6,859 nucleotides of DNA, taken from assembly GCA_002408725.1 (NCBI GenBank), contig DHTR01000070.1, positions 1,532 to 8,390 on the forward strand. Direction: 5' to 3'. Below the pieces are notes generated by a model. That model saw only the letters and a program-made list of their open reading frames with translations, did no database searches and was not told where the DNA came from. Shown here piece after piece: positions 1 through 5,097 of this stretch (its first letter is position 1; the number at the start of each line of letters is the position of its first letter). The translations under genes and the position numbers were made by a program. Source of the stretch: Pelotomaculum sp. UBA5255. Lineage in GTDB: Bacteria > Bacillota > Desulfotomaculia > Desulfotomaculales > Pelotomaculaceae.

Positions 1-3000
1 GCCTCGACCGCAGCGTTCAAGGCCAGGAGGTTGGTCTGAAAAGCGATTTCATCGATGGCCTTGATAATTTTAGAAATATTGGCCGCAGACTCGTTGATGT
101 CCGTCATGGCCTTGAGCATCATGCCCATTTGTTCGTTGCCCTTTTCAGCGTTATTCCTGGCCTGGGTGGCCAACAGGTTGGCCTGGGCGGCGTTTTCGGC
201 ATTGTGCTTGGTCTGGGTGTTCATTTCTTGCATTGATGAGGCAATCTGTTCCATTGTGCCGGCCGATTCAGCGGCGCCCTGGGACAGGACCTGGCTGGAG
301 TCGGAAACCTGCTGGGTGCCGGTGTGCACCTGCTCAATAGCGATGGAAACCTGGCCTAAAATCTCGTTTAAATCTTCGATGGCCTTATTGAGGGCGTTTT
401 TAATGATAGCGTAGTCTCCCTTGTATTCACCGGTGATCGCTACATCCAGACGGCCCCTGGCAATCTCCTGCAGGCACCTGACCGCCTCTTGCTTGATGAT
501 TTGATTGAGCGCTTCCAGCGAGGTGTTGAGGGCGTCCTTGATGATGGCGTGGTCGCCCTGGTACTTGCCCGTAACCCGCACGTCCAGGTTGCCGTTAGCC
601 ATTTCTTTAAGGCAATCTGCCGTTTCTTCAATCGGATCAACTACAGCGCCCATCATCTTGTTGACACCTTCAATGATTTTGCGGTACTCGCCCTGGTGCT
701 GGGAAGCGTCGGCGCGGTTGTGGAGCTTGCCTTTGACTGCTGCCCCTGCCAGTTCGTTGGCGTCTTTCAGCAGCTTCAGAATGGCCTCCTGCATCTTGAT
801 GAAGCCCGGCACCAGTTCGTCCTTCTCGCTCCTGCGCCCGACTTTCTTGTACACTTCCAGATCGCTGAGATCCCCGTTGGCGACCTTGTATACCGTCTGG
901 TAGATATTCCCCAGGCGTTCATGCACCTCATTAAGGGCCTGTTTCATTTCATTCCACTTGCCGAAGTATTCTTTGTCAACCGTGCTGCTCAAGTCGTTGA
1001 CCGCGTACTTGCTCAGTACGTTGATCATATCTTGAACCGGTTCACTCACAACTTCCATCAGTCCGTTCAAGCCCTCGACCAGTTCATACCATTTGCCGTT
1101 AAAGGCCTGGGCGTTGCGCCGATCCTCCAGCCGGCCCTCCCGCACGGATTCAATCGAGGCCTTCGCCTCGTTGAGCAGGCTGTGCAAGTTGTCGATGAGG
1201 GCGTTCAGGTTGTTTTTAATCTCGTTGAAATCACCCCGGTAAGTATCGGTGATGACTGGCGGGATATCTCCCTTGGCAATCCGGTCCACGTACTCGGCCG
1301 CCACGTTCAGGGGGCCAATGACCGCTTCCAGAGTTGTGTTGACGCCTTCGATAACTTTCCGGAACTCACCTTCGTACCGGGAGCCGTCGGCGCGGGCGTC
1401 AAGCCGGCCCGCTACGGTTGCGGAGACCAGTGTGTTGATGTCGTCTGTAAGGCCTTTCAAGGCGTCCATCATTCTGATAAAGGCGGGAATAAGACGGTCA
1501 TTCTCACTTCCTTGCCCGATTTGCCTCAGGCCTTCCAGGTCGCTGAGTTTGCCGTGGCTGATATCGTCCACGATCATGATCATCTGCGTCTGCTTCTCTT
1601 GCAAATCGTTGGTGGCAAGCATCAGGTCGTTCCAGACACCGTCATACTCTCCGTCTGCTCTCCGGGTAAAATCGTTATTTGCATATAGTCGTAAAATGGT
1701 CATTAACTCCCCGACGGGTTTGTTGATAACCTCAACAAGGGTATTCATGCCGCCCAGAAGCTTGCCCCAGTCACCGCTATAGGCTGCCTCGTTGCCGCGC
1801 GTGTCGAGCACACCTTTCCCGACAGCCTGGATTAACTGGTTGGCCTCTTTGAGCAAGCCGTTTACGGCGTCAATGCAGCCGTTCAGGTTATTCTTGATTT
1901 CGTTGAAGTCGCCCTTATATTCCTCCGTGATTTTCGGCGGGATGTCTCCCTTGCTAATTCTGTCGATGTATTCGGCTGCCATGTTCAGCGGTCTAATCAC
2001 GTTGTCCATGGCGTCGTTCATCCCGCGCAGGATTTTGCGCCAAACACCTCCGGTCCTGTCCGCATTGGCCCTCTGGTCGAGCTTGCCTTCCAGACCTACA
2101 CCGATGAGGGTGCCGACTTCATCAACCAGGGCGCCGATGGTATCAATACAGCCATTCAGGTTGTCCTTGATCTTATTAAAGTCCCCATAATAGATGTCGG
2201 TGATCTTCGGCGGGGTGTTGCCATGGGCAATCCGGTCTATATAATCGGCCGCCATGTTTAAAGGATTAATGACGGCGTCCAGCATTTCATTGATGCCGTC
2301 CACAAGGTTTTTATAATCACCGCTGGCGGCAACGTCCGCACGGGTCGACAGTTCACCGGCTTTGGCCTTTTCAACGAGTTCCTGCACTGCCTTGAGAACC
2401 ACTTTTTGTTCCGTTATGTCGTTCATAATGCCAAAGCACCCGATTATTTCCTTGTTCTCATTTCTGACGGCATCGCTGCACATTGTGGCAGGTATAACCC
2501 GGTTGTCGCGGGTACGCAGGTCCAGTTCATTGTCCCAGGTTTGCCCTCTCATGATGCTCTTATGAAGTTCACGGCCCGTGGCGGGGTTCACAAAAATTAT
2601 GGGCAGGCCGCCTGCGGCGTTGATTTGTTCCCTGCTGTACCCGAACATTTCTGTAAACGCCTTGTTCTGGGAGAGGATCTTAATGCCTTTCTTGTCGGTA
2701 ACAACAATGGGGGCGCCGGAACCCTCTACCGCACCCTTGATCAGCAGAAGGTCCTCTTCCCTTTGCTTGTTTTCAGCCGTGACGTCAATCAGTGTATTCA
2801 GGTTGTTTTTGATCTCGTTGAAGTCGCCGCTGTAGCCCTCGGTGATTTTCGGCGGGACATTGCCCTTGGCAATCCGGTCGACGTACTCCGCCGCTAGATT
2901 CAGTGGGTTTATTACAGCGTCCAGGGTATCGTTTATTCCCCGGATGATCCCCTGGAATTCCAGGTCGATTTTCTCCACATTGCCTCGGGTGTCCAGCTTG

Positions 3001-3710
3001 CCCTCCTTGGCCGCCTCAATCAGGTGGTTTGTTTCAGCCAGCAGGGAATGGATAGCTTTACTGATGGACCGGGCAATCAGCATACTTAAAGCAATGCCTA
3101 TGAGAAGGGCTATAATGCCCAAGATAATTGAAGTCCAACTGACCTTGGAAGCGCCCGTGTTGGCAGCTTTAATGCTTGCCATGAAGACTTGCTCGTCATT
3201 TGTTACCAGCGCCTGTACTGTTTCGGTCAACTGGTTGGTTACCGGGACCAGGGTGCCGGCTATCCTGCTTACCTCTTGCTGCTCGGACACATTGGTGTCA
3301 GGGTCGGAGGCCCTGTATTGCCTTTCGATGGCCGGGATTAAATCGTTCGTTATACCCCTGTGGTATGTACTGGTCACCTCGATCAGCTTTTGCACGTCAG
3401 CCTTTTTATCCGGTGGGCATTTTTCAAGGAGCTGTTTTTCCATCTCCAGGGTTTTGCTTAAGTCGTTGTTATAAGCGTCCCTGAAGGAGCTTTTTCCGTA
3501 GGCGATATAGCCGCGGATGCCGGCAACGCCATTGTAGAAGCTTGATTCGATAGACTTTTCCAGTGACAAGCGCTCGTTGATTTTTTCCATGGAATCAATG
3601 TTTTTATTAATGGAATTGGTTGAAACAAGTGAACTCACGCCCATAATCACAAGAAGCAGCAGTATTGCCGCAAAGCCTGAAGCTATCTTTGCTCCTGTTT
3701 TTAGTTTCAC
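1..3710 (-). CDS. Methyl-accepting chemotaxis protein with a poly-HAMP array and one PAS domain (3' end outside window)
   Basis: The frame is open from a GTG at 3710 to the left edge: 1236 complete codons, no stop. The GTG has an AGGGGAGGGG ribosome site 7 bases upstream and leads straight into a membrane helix. Visible order: TM1 about residues 9-31; extracytoplasmic helical sensor about 32-188 (4HB/CHASE3-like, with an IRGYIAYG motif); TM2 about 190-212; HAMP-like units 1-2 (213-311); PAS about 318-437; HAMP-like units 3-17 (439-1114); then the MCP signalling helix with a consensus methylation site around E1154/Q1155 (AGTMEQIASS), ending in the hairpin-tip motif EIAFQTNLLALNAAVEA at the window edge. 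The descending half of the hairpin is missing, so I expect roughly 1400 residues in all (inference). Its role is to sense a ligand outside, possibly a second cue at the PAS, and control CheA through CheW. The ligand cannot be told from sequence. Confidence 0.95.
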   Translation of the reverse strand, partial: MKLKTGAKIASGFAAILLLLVIMGVSSLVSTNSINKNIDSMEKINERLSLEKSIESSFYNGVAGIRGYIAYGKSSFRDAYNNDLSKTLEMEKQLLEKCPPDKKADVQKLIEVTSTYHRGITNDLIPAIERQYRASDPDTNVSEQQEVSRIAGTLVPVTNQLTETVQALVTNDEQVFMASIKAANTGASKVSWTSIILGIIALLIGIALSMLIARSISKAIHSLLAETNHLIEAAKEGKLDTRGNVEKIDLEFQGIIRGINDTLDAVINPLNLAAEYVDRIAKGNVPPKITEGYSGDFNEIKNNLNTLIDVTAENKQREEDLLLIKGAVEGSGAPIVVTDKKGIKILSQNKAFTEMFGYSREQINAAGGLPIIFVNPATGRELHKSIMRGQTWDNELDLRTRDNRVIPATMCSDAVRNENKEIIGCFGIMNDITEQKVVLKAVQELVEKAKAGELSTRADVAASGDYKNLVDGINEMLDAVINPLNMAADYIDRIAHGNTPPKITDIYYGDFNKIKDNLNGCIDTIGALVDEVGTLIGVGLEGKLDQRANADRTGGVWRKILRGMNDAMDNVIRPLNMAAEYIDRISKGDIPPKITEEYKGDFNEIKNNLNGCIDAVNGLLKEANQLIQAVGKGVLDTRGNEAAYSGDWGKLLGGMNTLVEVINKPVGELMTILRLYANNDFTRRADGEYDGVWNDLMLATNDLQEKQTQMIMIVDDISHGKLSDLEGLRQIGQGSENDRLIPAFIRMMDALKGLTDDINTLVSATVAGRLDARADGSRYEGEFRKVIEGVNTTLEAVIGPLNVAAEYVDRIAKGDIPPVITDTYRGDFNEIKNNLNALIDNLHSLLNEAKASIESVREGRLEDRRNAQAFNGKWYELVEGLNGLMEVVSEPVQDMINVLSKYAVNDLSSTVDKEYFGKWNEMKQALNEVHERLGNIYQTVYKVANGDLSDLEVYKKVGRRSEKDELVPGFIKMQEAILKLLKDANELAGAAVKGKLHNRADASQHQGEYRKIIEGVNKMMGAVVDPIEETADCLKEMANGNLDVRVTGKYQGDHAIIKDALNTSLEALNQIIKQEAVRCLQEIARGRLDVAITGEYKGDYAIIKNALNKAIEDLNEILGQVSIAIEQVHTGTQQVSDSSQVLSQGAAESAGTMEQIASSMQEMNTQTKHNAENAAQANLLATQARNNAEKGNEQMGMMLKAMTDINESAANISKIIKAIDEIAFQTNLLALNAAVE
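501..1178 (-). repeat. Second copy of a 226-residue (678-bp) five-HAMP block in the MCP gene
   Basis: Encodes MCP residues 845-1070. It aligns without gaps to residues 619-844: LLNEA with LLKEA, SDLE (949) with SDLE (723), the asparagine of EGVN (1017) with that of EGVN (791), and the last asparagine of IIKDALN (1062) with that of IKNNLN (836), each exactly 226 residues apart. The similarity is at protein level (roughly a third identical by eye), so the duplication is old. Confidence 0.8.
1179..1856 (-). repeat. First copy of the 226-residue five-HAMP block in the MCP gene
   Basis: Encodes MCP residues 619-844 (HAMP-like units 7-11). Its last two units match units 5-6, encoded at 1857-2126, again at an offset of exactly 226 residues (NNLN ending at 610 and 836). 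The periodicity therefore extends at least partly into a third copy. The same order of unit subtypes occurs in both full copies. Confidence 0.8.
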
Positions 3711-3717
3711 TTTATTT

Positions 3718-3727
3718 CCCCTCCCCT
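3718..3727 (-). promoter_or_regulatory. Ribosome binding site of the MCP gene
   Basis: The minus strand reads AGGGGAGGGG, 7 bases before the GTG at 3710. It supports the GTG start, which places the first membrane helix right after a short Lys-containing N-terminus. Confidence 0.8.
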
Positions 3728-3740
3728 AAAACTAATTCAC

Positions 3741-3768
3741 ATTTAACCTATATCTCGCTGTTTGTCAC
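3741..3768 (-). promoter_or_regulatory. Possible sigma-A-type promoter for the MCP gene
   Basis: On the minus strand GTGACA (3768-3763, five of six bases of TTGACA) is followed after 16 bases by TTAAAT (3746-3741, four of six bases of TATAAT). This would start transcription about 25 bases before the GTG. The surrounding AT-rich gap and the distance from cheR make an internal promoter plausible. The -10 element is weak, and no experimental or comparative support is available here. Confidence 0.3.
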
Positions 3769-3805
3769 GTTTATTATGTCTCTCTAATTATTTCCCCAAC
3801 ATTTT

Positions 3806-3831
3806 AAAAAAACAGGTTCGTCATGCCCGAA
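3806..3831 (-). terminator. T7 tract preceded by a 4-bp hairpin, weak terminator candidate
   Basis: The minus strand carries TTCG/CGAA (3831-3828 with 3820-3817, loop of 7), then CCTG, then seven T residues (3812-3806). The U-tract fits intrinsic termination, but the stem is short and set back by four bases. With the hairpin at 3885-3899 it makes partial termination between cheR and the MCP gene possible. Confidence 0.22.
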
Positions 3832-3884
3832 TAAGTTCTTGACCTCCTGATGTTCAATCTTTTCTAATGATTTTCCAAACAGCA

Positions 3885-3899
3885 GCGGGCAAGACCCGC
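3885..3899 (-). terminator. Small hairpin directly after cheR, possible weak terminator or attenuator
   Basis: GCGGG and CCCGC pair across the five-base loop TCTTG, beginning 2 bases past the cheR stop. The stem is only 5 bp, and the bases after it (TGCTGTTTGG) are a poor U-tract. It might reduce read-through into the MCP gene or protect the upstream message, but it is not a convincing intrinsic terminator. Confidence 0.3.
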
Positions 3900-3901
3900 C
3901 T

Positions 3902-4516
3902 TCAATGCTTTACTCCAGCTTTTCGGAACAGCTGCGCGTTAGCTGCCACCTGTTCAAAAAGGTGAGCGACTTCCTGCGGCATTTTTTGAGTTTGCTCCAT
4001 GGCAAGGAAGCCCCCGGGCGCCAGTGCCTCATTAAACATCCTGATCACCGCCACCCGCTCAGCCGGCTGAAAATGCAAAAGAACATTCTTGCATAACACC
4101 AGGTTGAAGCCCTGCCCAATTGGCCTAAGGGAGAGTAGATCGTGTTTTTGGAAAACCACCTTACTCCTGATTGAGTCGTTTACCCTGTAATAGCCCTGAT
4201 TATTGTCCAGGTGAAAGTACTTTTCAAACAAATCTTGCGGGATCCGTTTCAGGTCGTCTTCCGGGTACACGCCCTGCGAGATTACTTTCCCGAACTGGTT
4301 GCTGCCGTCTACGTCCGTTGCATCTATGCGCAGGTTTCGGAAAGCGAAGCGTCCCATGTTCTCGGCAAACATGATGGCCAGGGAATACGGCTCCGGTCCC
4401 ATTGCGCAACCGGCATCCCACACGCGAACCCTGCTGCAACCCGCGACAGACGGGATTACATGCTTCAAAGTCAGCTTGAGGGTATGTTGGTCCCTGAAAA
4501 AATAGGTAAAGGCCAT
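3902..4516 (-). CDS. cheR: CheR-type chemoreceptor glutamate methyltransferase, catalytic domain only
   Basis: A 204-residue protein that should transfer methyl groups from S-adenosylmethionine to receptor glutamates for adaptation. Visible CheR signatures: TYFFRD at 4-9, SAM-binding motif I WDAGCAMGPEPYS at 33-45 (family usually has GxGEEPYS), ATDVDG at 66-71, and CKNVLLHF at 142-149 (usually CRNVLIYF), then the usual PGGFLAMEQ strand and an LFRK tail. Full CheR proteins are about 270-290 residues; here the helical N-terminal domain (CheR_N, about 70 residues) is absent and translation begins at the FFRD helix. The start is firm: AGGAGGGG lies 5 bases upstream and an in-frame TAG directly precedes the ATG, so the gene cannot be extended. 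It lies 50 bases after cheW and is presumably co-transcribed. The neighbouring MCP is the obvious candidate substrate (inference). Confidence 0.93.
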   Translation of the reverse strand: MAFTYFFRDQHTLKLTLKHVIPSVAGCSRVRVWDAGCAMGPEPYSLAIMFAENMGRFAFRNLRIDATDVDGSNQFGKVISQGVYPEDDLKRIPQDLFEKYFHLDNNQGYYRVNDSIRSKVVFQKHDLLSLRPIGQGFNLVLCKNVLLHFQPAERVAVIRMFNEALAPGGFLAMEQTQKMPQEVAHLFEQVAANAQLFRKAGVKH

Positions 4517-4521
4517 CTATG

Positions 4522-4529
4522 CCCCTCCT
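4522..4529 (-). promoter_or_regulatory. Ribosome binding site of cheR
   Basis: The minus strand reads AGGAGGGG, 5 bases before the ATG at 4516. It fixes the short cheR start and supports the protein truly beginning at the catalytic domain rather than being a truncated reading of a longer gene. Confidence 0.85.
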
Positions 4530-4566
4530 GAATCAACTCTAATTTAAGCATTTCGAGACACAACCC

Positions 4567-5073
4567 CTATAGTTCGGCTCCCTTATCGTAATCAAAAAGC
4601 AATTGATAAGCATTCAAAATGATTTTCACCTTGTCGCCGACTTTGCCCATGCCCTGGATGAAGCGGCTGCTTTCGCCCTTTCTCACCTTGGGAGGCGGCT
4701 CAACCTCGCTTTTGGGTATGTCCAGCACTTCGGAAACCCTGTCAACAATCAGCCCCACCGACTGGTCGTCTATGTTAATGACGATAATACAGGTGCGATC
4801 GTCATAAGCTCTTTCCACCACCCCGAAGCGCAACCGCACATCTATAACTGGTATGACCTTGCCGCGCAGGTTGATGACTCCCTTGACATACAGCGGCATG
4901 TTGGGAACCTCTGTAATATTTTGGATTCCAATTATCTCAGTCACATACCTGATTTCAATGCCGTATTCCTCTTTGCTGATGACAAAAGTTAAATATTTGT
5001 CCTCCTGGGTATCCTCTTCCTCTTCGTAATTTTCCTCTAATAAGTCTTCATCAAGCTTTTCCCTCAGGTTCAC
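4567..5073 (-). CDS. cheW: CheW chemotaxis coupling protein
   Basis: A cytoplasmic scaffold of 168 residues that links receptor tips to the P5 domain of CheA. The CheW fold starts near residue 26 (YLTFVISKEEYGIEI) and contains the family's best-known stretch NLRGKVIPVIDVRLRFG at 68-84, followed by IVDRVSEVLDIP and a C-terminal helix; length is typical. Residues 5-25 are a highly acidic tail (EENYEEEEDTQED) not needed for the fold. I place the start at the GTG at 5073 because GGAGGTGA sits 5 bases upstream; a GTG at 5082 gives three more residues but lies inside that ribosome site. The gap to the upstream cheA stop is 24 bases, so the two are very likely co-transcribed and perhaps translationally coupled. 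Confidence 0.97.
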   Translation of the reverse strand: MNLREKLDEDLLEENYEEEEDTQEDKYLTFVISKEEYGIEIRYVTEIIGIQNITEVPNMPLYVKGVINLRGKVIPVIDVRLRFGVVERAYDDRTCIIVINIDDQSVGLIVDRVSEVLDIPKSEVEPPPKVRKGESSRFIQGMGKVGDKVKIILNAYQLLFDYDKGAEL

Positions 5074-5078
5074 TACTT

Positions 5079-5086
5079 TCACCTCC
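5079..5086 (-). promoter_or_regulatory. Ribosome binding site of cheW
   Basis: The minus strand reads GGAGGTGA, close to a perfect anti-16S match, 5 bases before the GTG at 5073. It decides the start: the earlier in-frame GTG at 5082-5080 overlaps the site and cannot use it. Confidence 0.85.
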
Positions 5087-5097
5087 GTAAAGCTCCA

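Larger units (their letters stand above)
369..3074 (-). repeat. Array of about 17 HAMP-like units in the MCP, interrupted by a PAS domain (2400-2759)
   Basis: Each unit has two short amphipathic helices joined by a connector, with landmarks such as G-[KR]-L-D-x-R in one subtype, RIAKGDIPPKIT and GDFNEIKNNLN in the partner subtype. Landmark asparagines fall at residues 260, 305, 474, 519, 565, 610, 656, 701, 791, 836, 882, 927, 1017, 1062 and 1108. Units 9 and 14 lack the asparagine and are recognised by SDLE...F..M (about 747 and 973). HAMP domains relay conformational signals along coiled coils; concatenated arrays are known from receptors such as Pseudomonas Aer2. The PAS lies between units 2 and 3. 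Confidence 0.85.
3711..3901. other. Intergenic region between cheR and the MCP gene
   Basis: This is the only sizeable gap in the window: 191 bases, visibly richer in A+T than the flanking genes. It holds the two weak hairpins, the possible promoter and the MCP ribosome site listed separately. One minus-strand frame (about 3774-3899) is stop-free for some 41 codons but has no ATG, GTG or TTG, so it is not called a gene. An AGGAGG at about 3843-3848 on the minus strand has no start codon at usable distance. Confidence 0.6.

Noticed and set aside
440..640. Minus-strand 66-codon frame within the MCP gene
   Set aside because: It is an out-of-register reading of the HAMP region, which continues uninterrupted in the MCP frame.
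489..1688. A 399-codon open frame on the plus strand, and several shorter plus-strand frames across 55-3484
   Set aside because: They lie opposite the MCP gene, whose frame carries clear HAMP and signalling motifs. The plus-strand translations show no recognisable domain, have no ribosome sites I could see, and owe their length to codon bias in the repeats.
1208..2828. Regularly recurring DNA motifs as a CRISPR array or intergenic repeat family
   Set aside because: The repeats are in-frame coding segments of HAMP units with spacings set by the protein repeat, not direct repeats with unique 30-40 base spacers.
3751..3774. SigD-type (flagellar) promoter before the MCP gene, TAAA ... CGAGATAT
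   Set aside because: The -10-like element matches poorly outside GATAT, and the spacing of about 12 bases is too short for the usual 15.
3804..3824. Six-codon ATG mini-frame in the intergenic gap
   Set aside because: The nearest AGGAGG is about 18 bases upstream, too far, and the codons run into a T tract. There is no evidence of translation.
4603..4992. Plus-strand 129-codon frame opposite cheW, and similar frames opposite cheR and cheA (4211-4531, 5827-6222, 6424-6846)
   Set aside because: All are antisense to genes with firm family motifs, and none shows a domain or a convincing start.
5074..5082. GTG at 5082 as the start of cheW
   Set aside because: It lies inside the GGAGGTGA ribosome site. 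The GTG at 5073 has ideal spacing.
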